From Chitinophagaceae bacterium (GTDB lineage: Bacteria; Bacteroidota; Bacteroidia; Chitinophagales; Chitinophagaceae): 64,000 bases of DNA. The position numbers and the translations under genes were made by a program. The notes beneath the pieces are model-generated. The model was not told where the DNA came from, did not search any database, and worked only from the letters and a program-made list of their open reading frames with translations. How positions within the stretch are numbered: the stretch's first letter is position 1; the number at the start of each line of letters is the position of its first letter. Of the stretch, positions 18,137 to 26,296 are shown in pieces. The stretch spans positions 248,001-312,000 of the forward strand of contig JADKAM010000005.1 of assembly GCA_016715365.1 (NCBI GenBank). Reading direction: 5' to 3'.

Positions 18137-18559
18137 ATGAAAGGATTTAAAGACAATATTGAAAAGGAAACTTTGGCAAACGAAAATTTCCGGAAAGTAT
18201 TATACACCGGTAAGCATCTTCAACTGGTACTGATGAGCCTGGAAGCAGGAGAAGATATTGGGGAGGAGACACACCCGGATACAGACCAGTTTTTTAGATT
18301 TGAAAGCGGCACAGGTACCTGTGTAATTGATGGTAATGAATACAGCGTTGCAGCAGGAGATGTGATTGTAGTACCTGCAGGTGCAAAACATAATATCATC
18401 AACACCGGTACATCAGCCTCTTTTAAAATGTACACTTTATACGGGCCGCCTAATCACAAGGATGGAACGATAAGGGCAACAAAAGATGATGCTGAAAAAA
18501 AAGCAGAACAGTTTGACGGAAAGACAACCGAAAAAATGGAGACAGTGGATATATATTAA
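18137..18559 (+). CDS. Single-domain cupin protein
   Basis: The 140-residue protein is one double-stranded beta-helix. Motif 1 is GEETHPDTDQFFRFESGTG and motif 2 is AGDVIVVPAGAKHNIINTG, giving His ligands for a metal centre. Small cupins of this kind (starting MKGF.DNIEKETL.N..FRKVLYT) are common in many phyla next to stress genes. The reaction is unknown; dioxygenase, isomerase or simple ligand-binding roles all occur in the fold. The C-terminal tail is Lys/Glu-rich. It follows the DJ-1 family gene on the same strand. Confidence 0.88.
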   Translation: MKGFKDNIEKETLANENFRKVLYTGKHLQLVLMSLEAGEDIGEETHPDTDQFFRFESGTGTCVIDGNEYSVAAGDVIVVPAGAKHNIINTGTSASFKMYTLYGPPNHKDGTIRATKDDAEKKAEQFDGKTTEKMETVDIY

Positions 18560-18643
18560 ATTCCGGGAAACTTTCTACTGCTTTTTGTAAAAATAAAAAC
18601 AGTTATTGTTGTTGGTATCAGAACAAACAGCGACAGTTTTAAA

Positions 18644-18673
18644 AAGAGGCTGCCTTATAACGGGCAGCCTCTT
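18644..18673 (-). terminator. Terminator of the SYLF gene
   Basis: AAGAGGCTGCC and GGCAGCCTCTT form a perfect 11-bp stem with an 8-nt loop. Read on the minus strand it ends in TTTTT, 20 bases beyond the stop of the SYLF protein. Confidence 0.85.
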
Positions 18674-18692
18674 ACACCAATCTTCATGCTAT

Positions 18693-19235
18693 TTAAAAAG
18701 AATCGTAATTAAATTTTTGTCCGCCAATTGATGCATCATACATCAGGCCGCTCTTTTTTTGAGTAAATACCAGTATACCATCTTTATAGATTGCATCTTG
18801 ATCGTCTTCTTCACCTATTGCCGTTGCCGATGTTTGTGCAGCAAATTCAAGTTCATTTGTTTTAAAGCGTTCAAGGGTAGCTTTGTCTTCAAAAAAGATT
18901 ACTTCCCGGTAAGCCTGTCCGCCAAACTGTAAACCAACTGTTAACTGTTTCATCTTAACCGAGCCAATTGTTTTTCCTTTTTCGTACACAATGCCGCTGC
19001 CTGCAGCACCGCCAATACCTGCAGCACCTTTACCTACATTGGGTAAAATAGCATAGGCATAAGCATGGTCGAACAGTTGCTGCAGTTGTTCATTGCTTTC
19101 AATAAATGCTGATTTGGCATTTTCGGCATCATCAATAAGCCTTTCCTGTTTTGCATCCTGTGCCTGTACAGCAGGGGCAGCAAGTAAGGTGGTTAATGTA
19201 AGTGCCAGCAGTGATCTGCGGAGTGTCATTTTCAT
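18693..19235 (-). CDS. Exported SYLF (Ysc84-type) lipid-binding domain protein
   Basis: The 180-residue protein (from MKMTLRRSLLAL) has a signal peptide ending PAVQAQ. Then comes a SYLF domain: AYAYAILPNVGKGAAGIGGAAGSGIVYE, VGLQFGGQAYREVIFFED, LVFTQKKSGLMYDASIGGQKF. This domain binds phosphoinositides in eukaryotes; bacterial exported versions are uncharacterised and probably sit in the periplasm at a membrane. Longer in-frame starts exist, but the signal peptide fixes the start at 19235. A strong terminator follows. Confidence 0.88.
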   Translation of the reverse strand: MKMTLRRSLLALTLTTLLAAPAVQAQDAKQERLIDDAENAKSAFIESNEQLQQLFDHAYAYAILPNVGKGAAGIGGAAGSGIVYEKGKTIGSVKMKQLTVGLQFGGQAYREVIFFEDKATLERFKTNELEFAAQTSATAIGEEDDQDAIYKDGILVFTQKKSGLMYDASIGGQKFNYDSF

Positions 19236-19411
19236 AAAGGGGGTTGTTTTAAAGTTTAATAATAGCATGTATAAGCCATTATTATCGAACAAAAATATTG
19301 CCAACAGGCTGGAACAAACTGTTAAAAATATTTGCGAATGGTTTTGGGAGGGCCAGTTAAAAACCTACAGGGTTTGCAGAGTTGCACTGCCGGGAGGCAA
19401 AACTTATAGAT

Positions 19412-19801
19412 TTAATGCAGCAGCGGGATGATACTGTCCAGGTCTATAACAGTTTCATCCAGTGGCCGCAGGTTTTCATTTTGTAAAATGGTTCCGAGTT
19501 TTCTGAATTCAAATTTCTCTTCAAAACCGGCAAAGCTGTTTCTCAGCATTTTTAAAAGTTCGGTTTTATCAATCACCTCATCAAAGTCGATTACATAAGA
19601 ATGCTCGGCAACATAATCCAGTACAGGCTCTTCTTCATGTACAAAACGGCAGCTTAACCTGCAGGCTATGCCTTTTTTCAGGGCATTCCTTTTAGGCATG
19701 ACATACAAAATTGTGGTGTTTCTCAGGCCCTGAAGGTTGTTACTGATATTTGAAAGATGAAAATTCCATGCGGTAACGATCATCTCGGTCTGCTCTATCA
19801 T
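19412..19801 (-). CDS. Hypothetical protein
   Basis: The 129-residue soluble protein starts MIEQTEMIVTAWNFHLSNIS and contains mixed alpha/beta sequence, with an acidic C-terminal half (VIDFDEVIDKTELLKMLRNS, DLDSIIPLLH). No signal peptide, membrane segment or known motif was seen. Codon use and composition are consistent with its neighbours, supporting a real gene. It lies alone on the minus strand. Confidence 0.6.
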   Translation of the reverse strand: MIEQTEMIVTAWNFHLSNISNNLQGLRNTTILYVMPKRNALKKGIACRLSCRFVHEEEPVLDYVAEHSYVIDFDEVIDKTELLKMLRNSFAGFEEKFEFRKLGTILQNENLRPLDETVIDLDSIIPLLH

Positions 19802-19973
19802 TAACCTGGTTTAAATGAAGTAGTATTTGTTGCGATGCCCAAGGTAAAATATTAATTTCAGATTATTACAGCAGGATAGATTTATAACTCACCTGTATAG
19901 TACAATGAGTACTGATACCATTACGCAACATGAAGCATAATGCCTGTATGTTACATTCAGCCGCTGGTAATTT

Positions 19974-20165
19974 CTACTGCTTCAAACGATGCTGGTATAT
20001 CTTAAAAAAGATAAACAACCTCACAATAAGCATACAGGCAGCTAAAATCAAAACGGCCACCAGGCAAAAGGTTGACAGTTCGTCCATTTCAAACAAATGT
20101 AAAACCATCCATAAAATAAAAAAGATTGTAATCATTAAATTGAAAAACCTGCTAATAGCTTTCAT
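19974..20165 (-). CDS. Small two-helix membrane protein
   Basis: The 63-residue protein MKAISRFFNLMITIFFILWM... has two predicted membrane helices (about residues 10-25 and 32-54) with a short acidic loop (EMDELS) and a basic C-terminal tail. An opposing + strand frame over the same bases lacks such organisation. Function unknown; confidence is limited by size. Confidence 0.45.
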   Translation of the reverse strand: MKAISRFFNLMITIFFILWMVLHLFEMDELSTFCLVAVLILAACMLIVRLFIFFKIYQHRLKQ

Positions 20166-20453
20166 AAATACCTGTTTAAATGTTTGAAGTAAATACAGGA
20201 TATTGTACTACGATTGGGTTTTAACAGGGTTGGTTGCATTGTCCGAGGGGGAGCTGCAGGGAGTTAAAAAAACAAAATAAGCAGAAAAGCTGAATAATTA
20301 AAGCGACCTATTTTGCCGGTGTAACCGCTACTTATGGCTGCAGCTTTTATTTCTGTATTAAACCAAACAGCTGATACACAGCCAAATTACATGTACGTTT
20401 TATGGAAATTTTCAGAAAAATTTAGTTTGTAAAACTTCAACCTGGTACAACGT

Positions 20454-20918
20454 TTAACCAACAACCTGTTTGCCGGGTATTACAGCTTTTAAATCAGTTT
20501 CGGCTGTAATAAAAACCTTGGAAGGTTTAACTGCAGAAGTTGCTTCAAATTTTGATTTATCTTTTCTTGTGGTCCAGGTGTTGGCACCATCAATTGTGCC
20601 AATATTAGATGTTACGCCACTCTCGTTTGTCATCCACACTATATAACCTTCTTTTACGGGTTTCATCAGTTTAACCGGTTCCAGGTTTACAACAACCAAA
20701 TGAATCACAAAGTTACCAGCCGCATCCCTGGTGATCTGCATTCCGTCTTTTTCTTCCACTGGCGGAGGGGGTGGTGGTGTAGTTTCTTTTGCTGCAGGTT
20801 CAACAGTTGTTGTTGCTGTGGTTTTTGAGGAGGTTGATTTTTTTGAACAGGCTTCAAGGCCATTCATAACAACCAATAAGGCAGTGCCGGCCAATAAAAA
20901 ATTAAAAATCTGTTTCAT
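20454..20918 (-). CDS. Small lipoprotein with proline-rich linker
   Basis: The 154-residue protein has a lipoprotein signal (LLVVMNGLEAC, Cys24), a Ser/Thr/Lys stretch and PPPPPP, then a compact beta domain of about 85 residues (GNFVIHLVVVNLEPVKLM, GYIVWMTNESGVTSNIGTIDG, KVFITAETD). The pattern WMTNE..G....G resembles the C-terminal domain of RskA-type anti-sigma factors, but the zinc-binding N-terminal part is missing, so regulation of a sigma factor is not implied. Probably anchored in the outer membrane with the beta domain in the periplasm. Confidence 0.7.
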   Translation of the reverse strand: MKQIFNFLLAGTALLVVMNGLEACSKKSTSSKTTATTTVEPAAKETTPPPPPPVEEKDGMQITRDAAGNFVIHLVVVNLEPVKLMKPVKEGYIVWMTNESGVTSNIGTIDGANTWTTRKDKSKFEATSAVKPSKVFITAETDLKAVIPGKQVVG

Positions 20919-21042
20919 TTTAGTTAGGTTTAGGTAGTTTAGGTTTTTTTTGTACTATGAAGGTACATGGTATTTTCAGTAATAACACACTGATATCAAA
21001 TTTTTTTTTAAACATAAACTTACATTAACTGGCAGGTTCAAC

Positions 21043-22277
21043 TCAGGGATATAGTAAATATTTTTTCCGCATCAGCTTATATTCACTGAGGTCGGGTTCC
21101 CAGCTTGCCCTGATTACTTCTTCAGATACACCGTCAATAATTTGCTGGCGAAACAATCCCGATCCGGTTTGTATCTCAACATTATTCATTTGCTTACTTA
21201 GTTTTTGGTCAAAGAATTTTTCTTTGTAAGGATGGGCTTTGTATAATTCCATGATCCATTGCAGGTTAATCTTTTTGGATCTTCTCAATAGTTCGGTATC
21301 ATAATTACGGAGGTCTATGCCATAACAAACCTCATTCATGAATATGGGCGTTTCAGACATGCCCTTTATGCCTGTAGGGATAAAGGAGAAATCATACATG
21401 CCCTTCAGTTCAGGACTACCCAGCATAGTAAAAGGAAAATAAGTGCCGCGGCCATGGTTAAGGTACACACCTTCAAACATACAGGTAGATGGATAAAGCA
21501 AAACAGCCTGTGGTGTATTGAGGTTGGGTGAAGGATTTACAGGAAGGGTATAAGGCATATCATGGTTGTAATTGGCAACCGCAATAATTTTTATATTGCA
21601 TTTTACTTTATTGGCCAGCCAGCCTTCTCCATTCACCATCTGTGCAAATTCGCCAACGGTTAAGCCATGCGACATGGGAATAGGAAACATACCAATACCC
21701 GATTTATATTTCATATCCAGCACCGGGCCATCTATTAAATATCCATTTGGATTTGGCCGGTCGAGTATCAGCAGTTCTTTTCCATTTTCATAACAGGCTT
21801 CCATTAACCTGGCCAGTGCATTGATGTTTGTATAAAAGCGTACACCAACATCCTGCAGGTCGTACAATAAAATGTCTACGTTGGCCAGATCGGCTTTGGA
21901 TGGTTTGTTTTTTGCTCCATATAATGAAATGATGGGAATGCCGGTTGCTGCATCCACCTCATCAGAAACATGATCTCCTGCACTTGCTTTACCCCTGAAA
22001 CCATGCTCGGGCCCAAATACCTTAACAATGTTTACACCCAGTTTTTCAGGCTGTCAACCAGGTGTGTATTGCCTATTATAGATGTTTGGTTTGCGAGTAT
22101 AGCCACCCGCTTTCCTTTTATGTACGGAAGATATTTTTCAGTTTGCTCTGCACCCGTACTGAGCGAAGTTGAAGTATTAATGGCAGCGCCTTTTCCCTGT
22201 TTTTTTTGCACAGTATCTTTTGGTGTTGAACAGGAAACTGACAGAACACTTATCATTATAAAAACTAAAAATTTCAT
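21043..22277 (-). CDS. DUF1343 / NamZ-like exo-muramidase lipoprotein, frameshifted
   Basis: Two frames together encode one full DUF1343 protein. The N-terminal part has a lipoprotein signal (SVLSVSC, Cys16) and GKRVAILANQTSIIG. After one missing A in the run read as T at 22042-22046, the sequence continues VNIVKVFGPEHGFRG, DLQDVGVRFYTNI, ILDRPNPNG and PMSHGLTVGEFA. NamZ of Bacillus subtilis, the characterised member, removes N-acetylmuramic acid from the non-reducing end of peptidoglycan fragments, so a wall-recycling role in the periplasm is likely. With one base restored the gene gives about 411 residues, normal for the family. The single homopolymer indel suggests sequence error, but a true broken gene is possible. 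Confidence 0.82.
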
Positions 22278-22366
22278 GCTTGTGATTTACTATAAATATA
22301 ACTGGAATTTCGTGCCGCAGGGTTTATTAAAAACCTTATTGATTTTCCGGGAAACCGGTAGGGCGT

Positions 22367-22723
22367 TTACAATCTTACACCTTCAATTGCCTGTCCCTGT
22401 ACTTCAATAAGTACTTTGTTTATTTTTTTCTGTTCATCCCTCAAAAAACTGATTGTTCCGCCATATCCAACAATGGTAAGCACATCCGGTGTAGTAGTGG
22501 CTATAATCTCGGCACTGCCTTTGCCTTCAAGCTCACAATTCAATTTATTATTATCCCAGGTAATTGTGATCGTGCCAATGCCGGCATCAAATTTCCCCAA
22601 ATAATCTTTTACAACTGCAGAATCCAGCGTGGGTGCTGGTGCCGGTGTTTTATCGGTTTGGGCGCTGGCAGTAGCAGCTGTTAAAAAAAGGGCAACCATA
22701 AAAGTGCAAAGCAGTGATTTCAT
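22367..22723 (-). CDS. Small secreted protein, DUF3471-like
   Basis: The 118-residue protein has a signal peptide (MKSLLCTFMVALFLTAATASAQ) and one beta-rich domain (VKDYLGKFDAG, GTITITWDNNKL, SAEIIATTTPDVLTIVGYGG, ISFLRDEQKKINKVLIEVQG). The strand order resembles DUF3471 domains found at the C-terminus of beta-lactamase-like proteins, here standing alone. Periplasmic; function unknown. Confidence 0.7.
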   Translation of the reverse strand: MKSLLCTFMVALFLTAATASAQTDKTPAPAPTLDSAVVKDYLGKFDAGIGTITITWDNNKLNCELEGKGSAEIIATTTPDVLTIVGYGGTISFLRDEQKKINKVLIEVQGQAIEGVRL

Positions 22724-22911
22724 AAAAATAATTTAGTTTAATTGGTGAATGAAAATGTAAGATAAAACTTTTAAGCTCATATATATATTACCGGCATAGT
22801 TTCATAAAGCATCCGGAATTTGCTGTCAATATCGTATGTTTTATGAACTGTTTCGTTGAATAACTACAACAGATTCCTTAAGTGCACTATAAATTATCAT
22901 TTAAAAGGGTT

Positions 22912-23040
22912 GCATCTTTGTACTGTTAAATATCCAGATATCCATTTGAAAATAACCGTATCCTCTGAAACCACTTCTTTTGTGAACTATGCATTTAGTG
23001 ACTAAATTCTATGAAAAGCCTTCAGTAATGAAGGCTTTTT
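22912..23040 (+). ncRNA. Possible short transcript or leader ending in a terminator
   Basis: GCATCTTTGTAC near 22911-22922 resembles a -7 box, and a hairpin with a T-run (23014-23040) stops transcription about 120 bases later. Nothing coding was seen in between, and nothing else in the 458-base gap. It could be a small RNA or a leader before the gene at 23182. Evidence is thin; no -33 element was found. Confidence 0.2.
23014..23040 (+). terminator. Terminator hairpin without an obvious upstream gene
   Basis: AAAAGCCTTC (23014-23023) pairs exactly with GAAGGCTTTT (23030-23039) and runs into T residues. The nearest upstream gene is transcribed the other way, so the terminated transcript is unexplained. 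Confidence 0.75.
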
Positions 23041-23181
23041 GTTTTGCCTATCTTAAAAAGGCTCTCCCCGGCAAGCTGCCATACCAGGAATTACCACTTT
23101 GAAGTATTGCACAACAATTTATTTTTATTTTACTTTACCTCGTTTTTAAAGAACGATTTAATCATCAATAATATAAACACT

Positions 23182-23756
23182 ATGGCAGTAATTAAAAGAC
23201 CGGATACCCCTTTACAGGAAACATTTAAGAAGTCTAAATTTGATTCTTCTTTACTCTCAACATTAAAACCAACAAAATTAACTGATGCAGCTATTGCCAA
23301 AAAACTGGGTGTTGCAACTGCAGCGTTAAGTACCTCAGTTACCCTTAGCCCCAATAAACCCCGGTCAGGTAAAAAATTCCTGAGTATGTACTCGGCTATG
23401 ATGGTACTTGCGGATCCTGCCGCCAGTAATAATATTGCTTTGTTCAGTTCGGGTTTTCCAACAGCAGTAAGTCCTGGCTTGCAGGTAGCGTTTGATGCTA
23501 TCACTGCCGGGAAAAGCACCTGGTTGAATTTAATATTTCACTGAATGAATCAAATAAAGTGTATAAGTTCAGGGTGTTTCAGTATCCCACTGCAACTTTC
23601 CAGGATATATCCATTTCCGGTTCACAAGTTATTAGTGTGCTGATCAACCCTGAAGCAAATATTACTACTTATGGTGCTCAGATCATGCAGCTTAATACCA
23701 AAGCAGAAAATTGTGGCTGGATCTTTCATTCACTTAAAATTTCTTCGGTGGGGTAA
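23182..23756 (+). CDS. Unrecognised ~191-residue protein, frameshifted
   Basis: The N-terminal frame starts MAVIKRPDTPLQETFKKSKF, contains LTDAAIAKKLGVATAALSTS and KFLSMYSAMMVLADPAASNN, and breaks at an A run (23512-23515). With one A restored it continues KHLVEFNISLNESNKVYKFRV, then VISVLINPEANITTYGAQIMQ and GWIFHSLKISSVG. The second half is beta-strand rich. I know no family for it. It lies beside a tail tube, PAAR and VgrG set, so an effector, cargo or structural role in that particle is possible but purely by location. No signal peptide or membrane segment. Confidence 0.6.
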
Positions 23757-23809
23757 GTTTTTAGTACGGTGATATTTTTGCCTGAAAAGAGTATAGTGAA
23801 TAAATGAAA

Positions 23810-24315
23810 TTATACATCAGCCTCGTTAAATGATAAGGTGATGCTGCTGATACTTGTATGTACTTTGCGGCAGTTGATGCCGGCTTTATCCAGCATCAGC
23901 CTGGATGCTTTTGCAGTATCGCTGCCGGCATATTTATCCGACAGGTAAATAACTTCTGCAATACCGGATTGTATAATTGCTTTGCGCACTCATTGCAGGG
24001 AAACAGGGCAGTATAAATTTTGCAGCCCCGCAAATCCATACCAATATTGTTTAAAATGGCATTTAGTTCTGCATGGCAGATGTAGGGGTATTTTGTCTCT
24101 AAAAAATCACCCTGCTTTTCCCAGGGAAATTCATCATCATCGCAACCCATAGGCAGCCCGTTGTAACCGGCACCAACTATTTTATTCTTGTCATTTACAA
24201 TACAGGCGCCTACCTGAGTGTTGGGGTCTTTACTGCGGCGTGCACTTAATACGGCCACGCCCATAAAATATTCATCCCAGGAAATATAATCCTGTTTCTT
24301 TTTTAATGCCGGCAT
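23810..24315 (-). CDS. dCMP/cytidine deaminase family protein, frameshifted
   Basis: The intact N-terminal 113 residues are clear deoxycytidylate deaminase: ISWDEYFMGVAVLSARRSKDP, His81 and Glu83 in ICHAELNAI, and Cys107/Cys110 in FPCNECAK, the zinc-binding catalytic set. One base is missing in a short T run at 23981-23983. With it restored the frame continues AIIQSGIAEVIYLSDKYAG and ends near SFNEADV at 23810, giving about 168 residues, usual for the family. It would convert dCMP to dUMP for thymidylate synthesis in the cytosol. It follows the tail tube gene on the same strand by 35 bases; whether it belongs to that transcript is unclear. Confidence 0.85.
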
Positions 24316-24350
24316 ATTTGTTTTTTAATTGCTTAAACTGAAATCATATT

Positions 24351-24802
24351 TTATGCCAGTGCCAAACCCTCATGCGCCAATTCCATAGTCTCTACAGCTG
24401 GTTCGTTGGCATCCGATTTCATATCGGTAACTGTAATTTTACAGGGAAAAGCGTTTGCAAGTGTCCACGACATAGCAACTTCATTTTTTTCATCAAGCAG
24501 CGATATGGTAATTGTTGATCTTTCAAAAGTATTCGCCACTACTTTTTTATACAGATCCCAGAAACCTTTATCATCTTTAAAAATTCCTTTCTTAAGTGTT
24601 ACGTTCCCGAATTTTTTATGCCGGGCATTTTAACGGTCGAAAATTCTTTACTGTTCCCCTGGCGGTATTCAATTTGCTGTATCTCTGCACTCAGGCCGGT
24701 TACTTCCTGGAAAAATGCTTCTTTGTCACCTATCTTAACTGAAAATTGAAATTTGACCAGGGGCCAGGTTGATTTGGATTGTTCTTTTCCGGTTTCTGCC
24801 AT
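24351..24802 (-). CDS. Phage-type tail tube protein (gp19/Hcp-like), frameshifted
   Basis: The ~150-residue protein reads MAETGKEQSKSTWPLVKFQF, VKIGDKEAFFQEVTGLSAEI, YRQGNSKEFSTVKMPGIKK, then after one missing base in the T run 24612-24617, FGNVTLKKGIFKDDKGFWDL, ITISLLDEKNEVAMSWTLAN and AFPCKITVTDMKSDANEPAV. This is the full signature of the T4-like tail tube family used for the inner tube of extracellular contractile injection systems and related phage tails. The ring-forming beta barrel stacks into the needle that is driven through a target membrane. VgrG and PAAR genes follow nearby, but no sheath gene was found. Confidence 0.85.
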
Positions 24803-24862
24803 AAAAAATAATTTAAGTTTAAATATACATATTTTTAGTGCTGTAACATAGAAATTTTATGC

Positions 24863-25470
24863 ATGATGAATCTGTTGGACCAGGCAAATATTTTTCGTTT
24901 TCATGATGGGCTGATCAAGGAATTTGGAGTTGCATCCAATGCAGCATTGGGGTGGAATAAACAAGCAGGGCAGGAGGCAAGGTTTAAAATTTTGTCGGGC
25001 ATTGGTATGTTAAACAGTCAATTCAGTTTTAGATGCTGGTTGCGGCCATGCCGATTTATATGCCTACCTGGTAAAGCTTTACCCGCAACTGAAATATTAT
25101 GGGGTAGAACAGATACCCGGCATTTTGCAAATAGCTGTTGAGCGCTACATTCATTTACCTGAAGTGAATTTATTTGAAGGAGATTTTACACTCGAAGGTT
25201 TACCGGTAGTTGATTATACACTTGCATGCGGGTCTTTAAACTACCGCAACAGCGATGATTTATTTGTGTTGAAAACCATTGAAAAGTTATTTAACAACAG
25301 CCGCATTGGTTTTGGGTTTAATTTATTGCGTACAATTGAACCTGCGGATGGTTTCCTCGTTGCTTATGATCCGTCTTACATTACAGCCTTTTTGCCGCAA
25401 GCTTACCGGTAAGGTTTCTTTAATTGAAAATTACTATGGCGAAGATTATTCAGTATTTATGTATCACTGA
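24863..25470 (+). CDS. Class I SAM-dependent methyltransferase, frameshifted
   Basis: Read with one base removed near 25019-25023 and one T removed from the run 25389-25393, the gene gives about 201 residues. It begins MMNLLDQANIFRFHDGLIKE and carries SAM motif I VLDAGCGHADLYAYL and post-motif YYGVEQIPGILQIA. Motif IV-like LPVVDYTLACGSLNYR follows, and the end is SLIENYYGEDYSVFMYH. The Rossmann SAM-binding glycine loop is intact. The methyl acceptor is unknown. It is the only + strand gene between the tail tube and the VgrG set. Two indels of +1 give a total length that fits a clean frame exactly, which argues that this is one gene. Confidence 0.75.
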
Positions 25471-25488
25471 TCATTTGATACACTGCAA

Positions 25489-25887
25489 TTAAAACTTAAG
25501 CACAGAAATAGTTTTTGATGAAAGATCGGCTTTGCTGACCGTTTCGTTTTCTTTTATCTCGGCATAACCCTGCTCTTTCATAGTAGCTGCAGTTTTTTTA
25601 AGCTGCTGAATAAATTTTATTTTTTGCGCCTTGCTGAATTCTTTTAATCGGAATGCAAGATAGTACTCCCCCTCACGGCCCATGGGGCCAATATTATCAA
25701 CGGCTATTTGTTTTATTTTGTACTGCTTTTTAAAACTCTTTATCAGTTTAATTACCGGCTCATCTGATGGAACACCGCAGCACATACTGCCGAAACTTAC
25801 TACAACCGGGTAAGTAGTACTGTTTTGTGCAACAGCTGCATTAGATAATAAGGCGGTGAAACATATTGCGAAAAGTATTTTTTGCAT
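25489..25887 (-). CDS. Small exported protein, function unknown
   Basis: The 132-residue protein starts with a signal peptide (MQKILFAICFTALLSNAAVAQ) and has a single compact domain (YPVVVSFGSMCCGVPSDEPV, FKKQYKIKQIAVDNIGPMGR, GEYYLAFRLKEFSKAQKIKF). The Cys-Cys pair and GREGEYYLAF stretch are notable. I do not recognise the family. An in-frame start 14 codons upstream is less likely because the signal peptide begins here. Confidence 0.7.
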   Translation of the reverse strand: MQKILFAICFTALLSNAAVAQNSTTYPVVVSFGSMCCGVPSDEPVIKLIKSFKKQYKIKQIAVDNIGPMGREGEYYLAFRLKEFSKAQKIKFIQQLKKTAATMKEQGYAEIKENETVSKADLSSKTISVLKF

Positions 25888-25982
25888 ACTGGTATTTTTA
25901 TAATGACTGTAAGATGGTTGAAAAGCCAAACAGTTTACAATATATTTTTTGGCTTAACAAAAACTTCACCAACCTGCCTGGT

Positions 25983-26284
25983 TTATCCACCAATTAAAAC
26001 CGTAGGGCATCCCAATACAATAGAGCCGCCGTGTGCTGTGTTATCACCCATACGGGCAGCGGGTTTACCGCAGATCATTACCGTAGCCGATCCTTTTACA
26101 ATAGAATCGGGTGGCCCCACACAAACGGCATTATCTCCCAAAACGGCTGCCGGCATTTTGCCAATTAAAACGGTTGGTGCACCGGGCCCAACTATGGGCC
26201 CGCCCACATGTGGTATGGGGGTAATCCCGGCGTTACCATCGGGCAGGTGTGCATATCTGTCAATCTTGCTGCAGGGCTTCCCAT
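25983..26284 (-). CDS. PAAR-domain tip protein, frameshifted
   Basis: Reading MGSPAARLTDMHTCPMVTPG, then with one G restored in the run 26217-26221, PPIPHVGGPIVGPGAPTVLI, PAAVLGDNAVCVGPPDSIV and KPAARMGDNTAHGGSIVLG, gives a 100-residue PAAR protein of normal length. PAAR proteins form the zinc-stabilised cone at the tip of the VgrG spike, sharpening it and sometimes carrying effectors. This one has no extra effector domain. It sits directly behind the VgrG gene on the same strand. Confidence 0.9.
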
Positions 26285-26296
26285 TGTTTTTTGTTT

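Noticed and set aside
19930..20187. 85-codon + strand frame opposite the small membrane protein
   Set aside because: It lacks organised hydrophobic segments, while the minus-strand frame has two clear membrane helices.
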